This document shows, piece by piece, positions 23,152 to 36,128 of a stretch of DNA of 64,000 nucleotides. The stretch spans positions 171,172-235,171 of the forward strand of contig JH153110.1 of NCBI GenBank assembly GCA_000226015.1, written 5' to 3'. Position 1 is the first letter of the stretch, and every line of letters begins with the position of its first letter. Made by a program: the position numbers and the translations under genes. A model generated the notes under the pieces. That model was not told where the DNA came from. It did not search any database and worked only from the letters and a program-made list of their open reading frames with translations. This stretch comes from Mnemiopsis leidyi (Eukaryota > Ctenophora > Tentaculata > Lobata > Bolinopsidae).

Positions 23152-23543
23152 AACTTTCACAATAGATTTGTTCTCTCCAAGCTCTTATAGTGGCTATTGT
23201 CTATCAATAGTTGGCAGCAACAACGAAGAACTAATGCAATTTCAAAGGCTAAAGATTTTCCATTTCAACGATTTTGATGAGTTAAACTGCTTAATTAAGA
23301 GAAAAACCGACATATCGGTGATTTTTGATTGTGGTTCAGTTTTATTTCGGTAGACCGTAAATTGCGGTTACATTATTTTTGATAATGAGGTCACTACGCC
23401 TTCATTTTCAGAAAAAAAAGATGATGCATCGAATTTGCGGAATGTGGGTCAAGCGATTGAAGCCGATGCAAAAGTTACTTCCGAATATTCATCATTGATC
23501 ATGACATGTAGAATAAGCGATCGAAAATTTTCTCCGTAAGCTC

Positions 23544-23768
23544 ATGTGGTATCTGTTGTTCATTTCTTTATTTGCAGCAATACTTTTGTTAGTAGAATGG
23601 TTGTGTAAAGAGTTTAATTTTAAGCTATCAAAGTACAAAGGTGGCAAGGTAAATTCTTATTTTACTAAAGTACTGAGGATCTATACGAAGCCATTAAGAA
23701 GTTGTTACATTTATAGCAAGTCACTAAATCAACGAATCAATCAAAAAATTGAGCCAAAAGGGCAATGA
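23544..23768 (+). CDS. Uncertain 74-aa ORF with N-terminal membrane anchor
   Basis: From ATG: MWYLLFISLFAAILLLVEWL (1-20), strongly hydrophobic, then a Lys/Arg/Tyr-rich tail to TGA. It would be a signal peptide or anchor with a short basic tail. No homology recognised; AT-rich DNA can produce such frames by chance. Confidence 0.2.
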   Translation: MWYLLFISLFAAILLLVEWLCKEFNFKLSKYKGGKVNSYFTKVLRIYTKPLRSCYIYSKSLNQRINQKIEPKGQ

Positions 23769-26129
23769 ATTAAAAACGGACTGATAAGCGTACAAAAAAA
23801 CCTCGATGGCCCACAACACCTACACTAACTCACTAAACTAGCGTATCCTCAATATAACTCCGCATGCAGTTTGAAGAACTGATCACGCATACGACATGGT
23901 ACAATACCACAGACCCTTGTCAAGTCGGGTAAATAAGAGAAAAGTACTGATGGAGGGAAAATACCGTGACGTCACTGCACAAGACTGCCCGAATATCCAG
24001 CCGACTATGATCTGTGTGTGGACTAACCGGGATAGAAGGATATTTGACCCCTAGAACAACGACCTGTCGTCCTAAATGTCATGATTGTAAGTGTGGGTTA
24101 TAAAGTACTGATCAATAAGTACTTAGGAAGATTACTGAAAAACGAGGAACCCAGACCGTATCTATTATATCTAAAGGTAACGGTCGCAGATTGCAGCTGT
24201 TCCAGATGAAAATGGAAGCCGTACTGCAATTTAACAATTAGTCAGTTTTTACATCAATTACATCGAATAAAATATAGCCAAACCACGCAAATTTAGCTTC
24301 TTAGTGTGCTTTACAGTGCCAAATTGAAATACATATGTTGACATTTGGTCTGGCATTTGTACAAACTGCATTATAAACCACGAGCAGTATCAAAACCGAT
24401 TTATTCTATGTTCTGTGTGTCCTGAGAACCGACGTAAGCAGTTGAAATAAATGTGCTCATGTATCCAACGAAAATGCGTAACATTACAGCATACTAGAAC
24501 AAGCAAAAGCAAGATTGCCGCTCTGTCACAGGTTCGATTTATATGGCATCAACAAAAAGTCAGTTTTTTAAAAAGTGAACAGCTAAAAATCCCTAAATTC
24601 TGACACCATTCAAGAGGGCAAAATGATGTCTGCATAAAAATATTATACCGCGAGAAACGTTCTGCAATACTTGATTGCATATACGTACATATGTGAAGAC
24701 TCCTCCAAATGCCAATCGGTGGTAAAAACCGTTTACGCAAATCAAGCAGTCATTAAATATTTTCCATTGCAGGGCTTCATCGAACGATCAACCAGTCACC
24801 TTATATTCATGTTTAAATGAATGGAGGAGTTCATACGCATGTCTTAAGCTATCAAAAGCTTTCCTAGTGTCCATAAGGTTACGAATAGATCATTAACCTT
24901 CTCTAAAACGACTATAATGTTTCGAATAAACGAATGGGATTGTAACAAAATACAAATTCCAACTTGTGCAATCAGAAATTTCTTTCAAGTCATCGATCAT
25001 GCAATGAAAATCTGATGAATTGTGAAAGCACCTAAATTTCTAAATTTCCCGACCGCTCACACGTACCAGTGTACGACGTCACCGATCGGAAGGGAGAAAA
25101 AACCTCTTTAACAGTGTCTGCTACCGCGTAATGAAACCAGCCGGAACAGGACAAATAATATCAGCTGGTTCACACTTGTCACAACCTAAGATCTTGAGTA
25201 TAGTGGTCCCAGAACTTTATCTTCAGGAATTGGATTGTCACCCAGCGATTTCTTTGATGTATCACGACAAAGGATTTGGTTGGGTTTAACTATATCCATA
25301 TATTCATACATTTTGGCTATTCTTAGATTGTGAGACGGTAATAAGTCGCAAAAAAACTATAAGCAACTCTAAAGTTTTTAGACAAACTTAGAAATTTGAT
25401 GGGCTGACTTAAGCTATAAAATAGACGCTGCAAGTATACCTATATTCGGTAAAAAATACAGGGCCGGTGTAATAGAAAAAAATCTACCGGGTTTACGACT
25501 TCGACCATACACTGTGACGAACGGGCACTTGAAGGAACAGGAGCATCCTATTCCTAATTATGAACACGACAAAGTACACAAATACTTTAACCAGAAGCCT
25601 AACTAAACAATAGACAAATCTATGTAGTAGTTATAGTACAACTAGGGAGTAGTGTTACCACAAGACCTGTCCTTCGTAATCGTATTATCTTGTGAAGCTC
25701 CAGCTATATACGGCAATGTATAACTGTATCTAATTGTACATATAATTACACAAAATTACGGCATATATATGTACGTCGATCAGGTGCCAAGATTTGTAGA
25801 GATCGATCAGTGTTCAAACCAGAAAAGTGTATGAATGATGCATACTAATAAACTATAAAATCTATTCGCACCAACAGCAACCATCCAAGCCTACAGTAGA
25901 AGAACAGAACAATCATTAAACTGAAATAAAAAACTGAAGTACAATTTTTAACAAGTATTACATAATACCGGGGCAGCAGTACTCCTAGAAAACTTTTGCA
26001 AATCCAGCCAATCAGAGTTGACACAACAATATACATCACTTCAACCCTCCAATCAAAGGTTTCTCACGGCTCCTCTCTCTTCGAGATTCGAGTGTTAAAC
26101 CAACAGGGCCACGTCAAGAGAGAACTGTA
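23769..26129. other. Gene-poor stretch
   Basis: No supported exon or repeat family seen. Confidence 0.4.
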
Positions 26130-26215
26130 GAGAGCAGTGATAGAGAGAGCAGGGAGAGAGAGAGAGAGCAGTGGAGAGAGAGAGAGCAGGGAGAGAGAGA
26201 GAGCAGTGGAGATAC
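26130..26215. repeat. GA-rich simple repeat
   Basis: Runs of GAGAGA interrupted by GCAG(T/G)G, for example AGAGAGAGAGCAGTGG twice. Confidence 0.9.
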
Positions 26216-26269
26216 AGCCAGTTGACAAGGGTTCTGACAAGACCGTGCTAATGGTGGCTCAATTATACA

Positions 26270-26310
26270 GTCATGTCACGTGACACCTCTCGTGTCACGT
26301 GACAGATGTT
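26270..26310. promoter_or_regulatory. Paired GTCACGTGAC palindromes
   Basis: TGTCACGTGACA occurs twice within 30 bp. This is an extended E-box of the type bound by bHLH-zip factors. No gene start could be assigned. Confidence 0.4.
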
Positions 26311-29300
26311 GCATACCTGCAACCTCATGCTATCTGATATACACCTCTAGTCAAGCTTATCATTTACGACGTTTTTTTGGAGTTTCATCCGGCTGCTTCG
26401 TAATCAGGATTCAAGTGAGATTCAGAAGTGATGATAATAGCTAGCACTGCGCTGTCGATTTCAACTCACACACACACAAATAGCTAAATAAAGAAATAGA
26501 GGAGCACAGCTGATAAGTTGACTCTGAAAACTTCCCGATGACACAATGGACTGTAAAGGAAAGCAAGAGTTAATATCACTTGTGTTGTCGCTGTAGGAAT
26601 TATCTAATAGAAGATCACAAATAGTGAAGAGATGTGAAACTGAGTCTGGAGAACAAAAATGATTCTGTTGACAGTAGTAACATATGAGCACAATGCACTT
26701 ATTTTGCGGAGGAGAATTTTAGAATCAAGTCTGTGGTACACACAAAGTGTGATCATACCACACCAAATTCTTGACTAACTTTAAATTTAAGAGTCCAAAA
26801 ATGCATTGAGCAGTAACATCTAACAAGATTGTGTGTCTCAAATAAAACAAAATATGCAGCGTATCTTGTAAAATAGCAGGATATCGAGACTTGATTTCGA
26901 CTATCTAACAGGTGCGTTTTTGAAGGATTCGGAAGTTGCAATACAAAAATTTACTATCGACAATTGTAACCTACCAGTATCCAACAAGTATCCACTTGCT
27001 CTATAGCTGTCGTACAGGAACAATTAAACCAATCATCAGCAATACTCGACTTTGCTTATTGTGTTTGGATATGCGTTAAGGATGTGTTCCATCACTTTTC
27101 AAGCGGAAACGATTTCAATTAGTAAAACATTGTACTTAACCAGCAACTTAATCAAGGCTGCTCTGATTCGGAGAATACTGACGGTTTCCTACACTTACAG
27201 AGTAATTGCTTTTGAGGGGAATTTTTAGGATTGTTTCTCAGTGGCACATGAATAACCCACCAAATTGAGGTATCATTTACCATCAAATCTAATTGATTAA
27301 TTGAAGCTGCTCTGAGAGATGAAACTTATCAAAACCTCACCGGCGCTATTATTTTACTATACTATAATTATAGAATTTGAGAATTTTGTAACAAAATTAA
27401 GAATTGCTTCGCAGATCATCGACGATACCGGATACTCATTGCACAGAACGGCAATGTTTATATACTTGTCAATGCCATATAACTTGATTTGAATTCGCAA
27501 CCCTCAGATATTATGAGAAAGGTGCAACCGAGGAAGTGTCGATCTGAAATTAAAATACCTTCATACACTTATATAGGTTTATGCTGCCTTTACCTCATTG
27601 ATAATGACTTCATGAGCAAACTAAAGTACTAAAGAACTTAAGCTTAAGCCTATGTTGTCATCATGACTACAATTACATGAAATTTAGCCTTATTAAGGTA
27701 CCAATTGACTCATCTTCAGGATAAACATTATCAATAACAAATTAAAGACTGAAAGAATTGTAAGGGTCGATCAAAAGTTCCTCATGTTATAACTTTAAAT
27801 CTCCTCGAAAAAGTGAGAATCCCCACCAATGCACGGCACACGGGTTTAATAACTAAAACACGGAACCTTTCAGTAAGCTATCAAATATCTGCACAGCAAA
27901 TTGCACCAATGTTACATCACCACTTAGAAAAAATGTGCGGCAAGAAAAACAGAGAACTTTTTTGCCGAGTTTAGCTCATAAGTCGAATGTACATATATTC
28001 GATCCAGTAGAGTTGATGAGTTTTGGAAAACTGCTCTGTTGCAATTTGTAAACACACGTACCCTTTGCAGGGCAGTCTAAGTAGGAATATGAATGAATGT
28101 AACTAGAAAGGAAAAACTAAAAGAAAGTCGAATATTATCAATCAAAACTTTGCCCAAGCTGATCCATTCCGGAAAGCTGTAGTACTAGGTGTGGCTATGT
28201 AGAAACTGTAGACAGCTATAACCATACACTGCTATACTGATGCAGCAAATAACGTTGCAGATATGTGCTAAAAGTGATTATGTTATGGTAACATGGCCAC
28301 ACTGGTTGTTGCTTTATAGCACTTACGTGCCAAACATTTTAAGTGTATTTAAGTATTTATAATCGCTGTATGTGGTAGTGCAACTGCTTAAATGTGGTTT
28401 GTTTGTACGACTTAACTTCCTGAAATTTTGAATTACGTCGTAAGATATAATAATAAATAAATAGAAATAATAGATAAATAATAGATAATGATGCCAGCAT
28501 CATCACACCTACTCGCTCAAAATATCATACAATCTTAAGATATTATAGTATTATGCCTATAATCGCCTATAACTGGCTGGCAGCATCTGCATTAATAAAC
28601 ACAATTTAAGGACTGATCATTCAACACGAAGACCCAGTGGCAGATATGATCGCTATCGTAACCAAAACATTGTCTCAAATTAAGATTTATATCATGATAT
28701 GAGGTTAATCTTTCGCTCCATGAGTTTATATACAAACAAAGCAGCCCTTAGCGCGAGCAGAAGTTTCTTTGATCCGGTTTCTTGAGCGAGGGGGTTATTG
28801 GCATGGGTTAAAAGGAGCTGCTTATACGCTGGTAAAACAGTACAGTATAATCATTTCGAAACAGGTTTAAACAGAAATGCCGAGGAACAGCAGATACACA
28901 TTCCAAATCCTAAATGACGGCATATCAGCAAATTGCTTATGCAGTGAAACTCACGACAATGGTTATGAGATACTCTAGTGTATTAGAAACTACTCAATAT
29001 GCAGACCATAGTTAATCACATATCCATCATTTGCGATAAAAAATATTCGTACGTTCATTAATACTTTTTTCATATATAATTTATCATGTTAAAAAACAGT
29101 CATACCTACTTTTAAAGATATAGTTAAAAGCATAGACTTCACCTATTGAACATGTTTGGTATTTTACAAGTTTACATGAATGACCATAGCTTAAATCATT
29201 TTATTGTATCGCCCAGGTTTAGTTAAGTGCTCAACCTTTCAGCCTAGTTTTGATAATTAGACATAAATACACAAGTACACAAACCAATATTAAAATCACT

Positions 29301-29870
29301 TATTCACTTCGTTGCAATTCTATCTAGAGCAAAACAGTATCTTAGTTTTGCCCTAAAAATGCTCCTATATGCTAGATTAATATACAACCCGATACAAATA
29401 ATACCATATCGATGATAACTACAAACAACACACTCTCGCACACAGCAGTATGACGAATGCCATATAGTAACAAAGCAATCATAATTCCCAGCTCACATCA
29501 CCATAACAAAAAGTTCAGCACGTGACAAAGAATCAGAGAACACGTGGTTAGCTTGATGAGTAGCAGCTGTGGGTGATACCATTGTGGCATACTACTATTC
29601 CCAACTAGCATGGTACTGATGGACAGTGCGTGTAACTAATTAACTAAAATTGACATTGGATCTGAGAGTGAGACACTATATAAAACATCCCAATAGCCAC
29701 TTAATACCAGAGCTAAATTAGAGATCATTCAAGTATATCGGTTTTAAAAGCACCTTTCGTCTATTTGCCCTTTGGGTAAAATAAGAGGTTATATTTAGGC
29801 CATTATATTGAATGCTTTAATGGAGGGTGATGCAGAATTGTCGATAGTACAATCATTTATCCTAGATCAA
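26311..29870. other. Gene-poor stretch
   Basis: AT-rich with short TA-rich repeats near 28440-28490. No exon with both splice sites and matching phase was seen. Confidence 0.4.
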
Positions 29871-30090
29871 TTAGGAACGGTATTCTTAGGGAAGTGTCTC
29901 AAATTTTCAATACTTAAACACATCATTCCTCAAAATTTATTGGCCCTAGCTTAGTTCTCAGTAGTGAAATACTCTCAAATTGTCCTATGAATACAGATTG
30001 ATCTCCAAAAACAAAGGTAGGAGCCTTACATTTAGAGAAACGGGGTTTAAAATTTGAGACACCTCCCCACGAATACCGTTCCTATTAAGA
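29871..30090. repeat. Inverted repeat, arms of about 38 bp
   Basis: TTAGGAACGGTATTC with AAGTGTCTCAAATTTT (from 29871) recurs as reverse complement at about 30048-30090 with a few mismatches, about 140 bp apart. A fold-back structure directly left of the piggyBac-like element; its relation to that element is unclear. Confidence 0.7.
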
Positions 30091-30340
30091 AGAGATAAAT
30101 TTAGATGAATAAATTGTTCATATTTTAATGATTTCCAAAGCCTATATATTCTCGAATGTCCGAATGAATAAAACAAAAAAAATGGATCGCATAAAACAGC
30201 ACTGAAAGCGACATGACCGCACAATTTGAATAGCGATGGGTATATACTATATATAAGCTCAAGAGAAACGTCAAATATGTACTGCAGCACCAGGTTGACA
30301 CGATAAATTTAACTATAATGAGACTAACTACTCACAAAGT

Positions 30341-32349
30341 TTAACCCGTTCGCCCCCGAGGTCGATATATATACCCGCTCTAGCGACTGATACTGTGCGA
30401 TATCTTTTCGCTATAGAATCAATTTCTTTAGTGAGTCCGCTTTTAAAAACTTAGTTCTAACCATAACAACACTCATTTTGAAAAAAGAAAAAGTTTTTTG
30501 ATAATTACACTAATTAATTCATAAAATAATTAATTAATTATTTTTAATTATGCATAATTATGACTCATGAACTAATTTCTCAAAATCATCTCGGGACCAT
30601 GTAAAACAATGCTTCAGCAAATATGGGAGCATGCAAACTGTTTGATTGTGGATAAAATGTATCCACAATAAGTCGTTGAAGTGCGGGTATATATATCGAC
30701 CTCGGGGGTTTGCCGGGGGAAGTCGAATTATTTTGAGGAAAAATACATTTATTATGCCATGCAAATCCGTTTTAGTGTAAATTTGATAGCTTGTTGAATT
30801 ATTTATGTTGTTTTCCACAAAAGTTTGCGGAAAAGTTCTAACTGTCCTTGCGACTTCTTAAGTAAAGTATAGCTATGGTATAACAGGTCGATAAATCGAC
30901 CTAGGGAGATGAGAGGTGTGAATAGTGTACACCATAATGTAAAAGTATTTGCAAGTTTAGTTACACTTGTGAAACTGGTTAGAATTGCATTCGAGGATGT
31001 ATAAAACCGATATTGACCAGTAAACAATCGACCTGGGGCAGGGAGGGTGCCCAAATGACCACACCCTATTTTGCATATCCCCGTCACGGCCGTCAATGAT
31101 TCTGCTTAAACATCTCAGCATACGGATCTGGCGTTATTAATGACAAAGTGAAAGACCGTGTGACTCTACATTAGAAAGGAAAATGTTGGGAAAAGCTTTG
31201 TCTGGGTTTTTGTAACGAGGTCACCAAATAATTAGAATGGGTGAATTAGAATTGGGTCTCCTGCCGGCCTATAAACGGCTGATAACCGGACGACATCCGG
31301 CCTGTAGCTGGCCTATATCAGACTGGCTAAAGGCCGTCTACAGGGCTGATATAGGCCGGCTATTGGCTATTAATAGGTCTGTTATTGTCCTGATATGGGC
31401 CTTTAATCGCCCTTATTGGCCTTGTATTGGCCTTGCATCGGCCATTCGGCCGACTTTAGGCCGGAACTAATCTATTTAAACCAATTATCTGCCCTTTTGC
31501 CAACTTGCAGAAATGCCTTGACATGACAGATTCCAGCTACCGAGCTTTGAAAACTGGGGAACTGTGGTTGCAAAGCAAGTTTACACTGTGCATAATGTGC
31601 ATCAATAGTCCTGAATAGTTTTCGGCAAATCAAGCCTTCTTCTAGTCTCCTGGTAATCCCCAAAGCGAGTTTGATACATCAACTGAACGTGGTTAAAACC
31701 GTATTTTAGTATCATGTCCTCAGAAAAGTCCCGTCCGTGACGGCAAATGCTGAATTATGTGATGTTAAATCTTTTCAAGTGTCTTCTGAGGATGTGACAA
31801 GCATAAGGAAGCCTCGCATCAAGAGCAATCGCTGTTTGTCCTATTGGAATAAAGTATTTCAAGATACAGTTGTATTTGTTGTAAGAAAGTGAGAATAGCA
31901 AGACAGGGCAACATGAGGGCTTTCACATTGACTTCTTAGTCCAATGAGAAGTTAATTCTATTTATTTCACAAACAAATTGGCCAATATGACCAACTTTGT
32001 TATCTCACCTAGTGAAACTCCCAAGGTCGATAAATCGACCTCCTCGGTATAACCATGACCTCCTCTGTATAACTGAGGCACTAAAAACTAGAATTATTCT
32101 CCTTAATTGTATTAAGATGTAAGGCCGTGTCATATGGGGCTTAGGAACTTTCATGAATAAGCCATTTTCCAAATTTTGAAGATGTATAAATTTTCCTGTT
32201 GAATCCCCGAGGTCGATATATCGACCTGGCGATATTTCGAAAACCAAAAGCATTGAGACAAAAACCTTTCAGACTTTTCTTATTTGGACCGATATAAGTT
32301 GATTTAGGGGGAAAATTTGAAAATTCATTCTCGGGGGTGTAGGGGTTAA
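30341..32349. mobile_element. Non-autonomous piggyBac-like DNA transposon
   Basis: The ends are TTAA + CCCGTTCGCCCCCGAG on the left (30341-30360) and, reversed, TTAA + CCCCTACACCCCCGAG on the right, matching at 13 of 16 bases. TTAA target sites and ends starting CCC are hallmarks of the piggyBac superfamily. The 2001-bp body (30345-32345) has no transposase frame. It contains repeated palindromic halves or wholes of GAGGTCGATATATCGACCTC at about 30356, 30690, 30885, 31025, 32020 and 32205, as expected for subterminal transposase-binding repeats. A degenerate GGCC-rich tandem array lies inside (31250-31465). Likely a MITE-type derivative mobilised in trans. Confidence 0.7.
31250..31465. repeat. 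Degenerate GGCC-rich array inside the transposon
   Basis: Many imperfect units of the form GGC(C/T)TATA..CGGC in both orientations, GC-rich in an AT-rich setting. It probably arose by slippage within the element. Confidence 0.6.
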
Positions 32350-33231
32350 CAGCTTAAAAGTGTTTCCTTTTTCTGTAAAAACAATCCCTGAGAGTGCTAA
32401 ACTGTGCGTGACGCAGTGCTGAACATTGAAGTACATGACCTTATCAAACTTGATTTGAACAAACGTAAGATTGAATACTGGTTTAGTTAAAACTTAATTT
32501 CTATGATTTATCGAAGTCGGATGAACATTATAAAGTCCCGCCTTATTCCGTTCCGGGTGTGAATAATTAATGATACCCTATACTGATTCCAAGCCTTTCC
32601 GATCAATAATTGTGAATATTGATAAGGCTTTGCAGTTATGCAAGCAATTCAAGCCATTAACTTCAAGCTAAATTATTTTACGCTGGAATGCTTCGACTGA
32701 TTAAACTACACGATCAATGGCTTTTAAACATACATGCGAATGACTTTCAACCGACCAAACGATTGCCGTCAAAATTTCTGGGGGAAAAAATCTTTGTTTT
32801 CATAAATTTCAAATGTTATTGGTATTTTTGATGTTCATTGATCTTTAAAAGCATTAAAAATATCGAAAAGTATAAATGTTTAAAAATTTGGAAAATTGCT
32901 CAAGAATTTCGATGAATTTTGAAAATAAACTTAACAATTTTGAAAATAAACTTAAAATAAACTTAACACATAGAATAAACTGAAAATATAAAATAAATGG
33001 GCTATATTTGCTAGACCAATTGTCGACATCGTGTCAAAGTCAAGAATATAAACAAAATATCATCAAGAAGATGACCCTTATATTGCAACATGCGGGATCG
33101 CCGAACGCAACACAACATTGCCATAGGCAATCACAAATCGTATTTTGTTTGATCACGTGGTTACCATATTAAACTGAGCGCTTGCTTTCTCACCATGAGA
33201 GGGTAGTTCACTTAAAACAACATATGTTCAG

Positions 33232-33245
33232 TTTCCATGGCAACC
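33232..33245. promoter_or_regulatory. Consensus RFX X-box
   Basis: GTTTCCATGGCAAC is the exact reverse complement of GTTGCCATGGAAAC, the RFX consensus. It lies about 200 bp from an E-box cluster, in a gene-poor stretch; the controlled gene is unknown. Confidence 0.5.
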
Positions 33246-33399
33246 CTGTGAAATAACCATGTCATTGGAGCAATTAAACTACAGTTCAGTGCCCTATGTA
33301 CATGTTTTAACGTGACTCTATAGACTTCGACTCAGAACCCGTACACTAGTGTACGGCCCGGCTAGCCTCTCACACACCAATATCAATCAGCTTATACTT

Positions 33400-33615
33400 C
33401 ACAGAGGTAGTGCATAGACCAATAAGAGCGGCGTACCGTGATCACGTGACCGCAGATGCACGTGCCACGTGACAGTGTGACACACGTGTTGAACGTCGGT
33501 TTATTCATGCAGATTAATAGGTTCTTAGTTGAATGTGGTGTGTCTAGGCTAGACCTGACGGTCAGTCTCCGTGAGAAGACTGATGTATTGACATTACTAC
33601 TCCTCTTATATAGGC
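33400..33615. promoter_or_regulatory. Candidate promoter: E-boxes, CCAAT and TATA-like box
   Basis: ACCAATAAGAG, GATCACGTGACC, GCCACGTGACAG and ACACGTGTTG lie within 80 bp (33418-33491), and CTTATATAGGC near 33605. A plus-strand ORF of 38 codons starts at about 33509 (MQINRFLVECGVSRLDL...). The composition suggests a promoter, but the transcript was not identified. Confidence 0.35.
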
Positions 33616-34019
33616 ACCGTAATTAATTTATCAGAGAATTCTTTGTAAGGCGCCAGGATAAGGAACGAAATTGCTTGGGTAATCTTAGAATTGCTTGGGT
33701 ATAACTGATCTTAGAATTGAATGGTTCAGCAAAGTGATTGGACGGGTCACGACTGAAACACTTTCGGTAAAAGCAGACAGACAATGAAGCCTAGAAATGC
33801 AAAGTCTAGATTACAACTCTGCGATGAATTTTCAACAATTAGAGAGAACTATAAAAACTATCAGTTACAGTAACACACTAACATTCGCATAAAAAACAAA
33901 TTATAGCAACGGAATAGAAGGAGTAACCAAATCTTATCAAGCTTAGTTTCTTGCAAATATGTGTTGAAATAAGAGACGTCAATCAATTATCAATAAATTC
34001 CTAAGTTTTGGAACTTAAG

Positions 34020-35469
34020 GAGAGCGTGGTGCAGCTGTATATTGGCACTGCATTCTACGCGCAATCGATAAGAGGTAAGATGTGATGGGTAAAAATTTTC
34101 TTAAGTATGGACAAATTTACAATAAAAATCTCATTTATATAAAGATTTAATATCTTGATTATTCTATTTAGTCCATATAGCATGAGTTAAAAAGTGCATA
34201 TGATATGGTTGTTGATTTTGAAGTATAAACTATCCGGACAAGACTACTTATAGAGGATGATAGGAAAGAAATGCGGAATTTATCCTTTATTATATGTCCA
34301 ATAGGATTGTGTAACCACTAACATGTTCCTGCAGATTATACTTCGATGAAAAACTGCTTAATTTATAGGGGGTCCAAAGCTTCCAGTCTCATTCAGCTAA
34401 GATGCGATAGAGTTCCCGCCTTTATCAACTTAGCCTAACCCGACTGAATGATCCTGCAAGAAGTAAAACCTACATACAAACCATAGGAATTACTTAGCTC
34501 TAGCTTCTGCCTCCTCGTTATCTTTGACTTCTGGTACAGGTTCTTTCTGTCTCCCTTGTTTCCTTGTAACCTTTTCACTTCCCCCGTTTACCGTCCCCCT
34601 CATATCTCCCCTTACTATATACCCCTCCCTTTTCCCCCTCACCCTAGAGACAGGCTAAACTTCATATGGTGTTACCCTCTTGTGGGCCTAACTTTCAGAC
34701 CCAGTCTCTCTTAAAATAATATATAAACCAAACAATCCCTTCTCAATCCCACCAAAGGACGACAAAGGATTAAAACAAAGGATTACCGATGTTACCAAAA
34801 CATTCCGTAAACCTTACATTCGTTAAGTACCTATACTCAAACCAATTAGGCCCTGCATTCTCAGTCAGTACTTTATTCATAACAACCTAGTTGTTGTTGA
34901 CGTACAGTAATAGACTACCGAGAGGAGCTAAAAAGTCGTCGAACTTCAGACAGTTTATGTTTGATTGTGTTAGACACAGGAAGTCTGTACTGGTATGGTG
35001 CAATAGTATATTGGGAAGAAGGTTCAAATAGGAGATGGATTAGAGTTGATCCCAATTAAGAATTGCAAACTAAAAATGTCGGAATTAGGGAAACAAATTG
35101 ATCGTCATATCAAAACATCTACAAAAACGAAAACATCGCGAGTAAGAGCTGTGACACAAAATTGTAGAAGCGTAAAATTCCATTCGTAACAACGCTAGAC
35201 GCGCTAAATGAGGGTAACCTGTAGGTATACCACTCAACATTTATAGAATTTTTACAAGATTCACACTTTCGACGTTGTTACTGTTGAAGTTTGCAATCTT
35301 CGGGTTTACAACCAAGCACCTTTATACATTTTGCATTTATTGGTCTGCAGTTACGCAAAATGTTCTGCGAGGCTGGCCGGAAACCGGAATGTTTAATGTT
35401 TTCAGCAAGTCCTACTTCTACGGCATTGGGAGCGCTGTCTTTTGTATGTTTGCTGTCATGGTTGCTTAA
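34020..35469 (+). CDS. Possible two-exon 3' portion of a gene
   Basis: Segment 34020-34074 (ESVVQLYIGTAFYAQSIR, phase 1 at GTAAGA) could join 35351-35469, which follows a good acceptor (TTGGTCTGCAG) and is open in phase 1 for 38 codons to TAA. The last exon has a hydrophobic end, YFYGIGSAVFCMFAVMVA. The phases agree, but the acceptor before 34020 is poor and no start exon is known. A small C-terminally anchored membrane protein is possible. Confidence 0.25.
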
Positions 35470-35789
35470 TCGTCCGGTCTAACTATATATAATGGAATTG
35501 GACAACACAGCCATGAGCAAGTGGGAATCCTGGATAATCTTGATGACATCCCTTGATTACATTACATTGTTTTAAGAATCGGAATGTTTTATAGAAAGAT
35601 TTATATTTTAACGCTCCATTCAGCTCACAATTCACTATGTTGTACAATGCGAAAGACATGAGCCATGCATATTTTACATCAACTTAGACGATCATTAAAG
35701 AATAAGTGTATTAGACATACACGCTCTGTCTCTAGACCTATAATACTTCAACTTCATTGTTTTTTCAACTTATTCAGAGTCTTCTATTC

Positions 35790-36128
35790 TTACGTGAACA
35801 ACTGAACATAATAAACGTATCGAAATCGTTGAAAAGTGTAACAAAACCCGAGCTCTGCCAAGACCAAGAGTCCTGGAACATGGAAAATGGCTTCGCTTGA
35901 ATCCAGGTAAATGCCGACAACCATATGCCGATAAAGTAAGTTAATAATAAACAAAATTATCAGTTTTACACACTTACACAGATCACCACGATTCGTGTGG
36001 AGGACCTTTTCCTTTTCTTTTATTAGAATGCCGTGCCCCACCCCCACCAAGATGAATCCTGTTTTAACAGCAGCGTAATCATACCTATTATCATAGCTTT
36101 TCAGCATTCTGTGCTCTCTGGGTAACAC
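35790..36128 (-). CDS. Uncertain ORF or exon pair, hydrophobic
   Basis: The frame from an ATG near 36104 reads MLKSYDNRYDYAAVKTGFIL and on, about 105 codons to TAA, with two hydrophobic stretches. A consensus donor (GTAAGT) sits after ...HTNRGDL, so the true exon may stop there in phase 1; the rest may be intron. No partner exon with matching phase was found. Confidence 0.25.
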   Translation of the reverse strand: MLPREHRMLKSYDNRYDYAAVKTGFILVGVGHGILIKEKEKVLHTNRGDLCKCVKLIILFIINLLYRHMVVGIYLDSSEAIFHVPGLLVLAELGFCYTFQRFRYVYYVQLFT

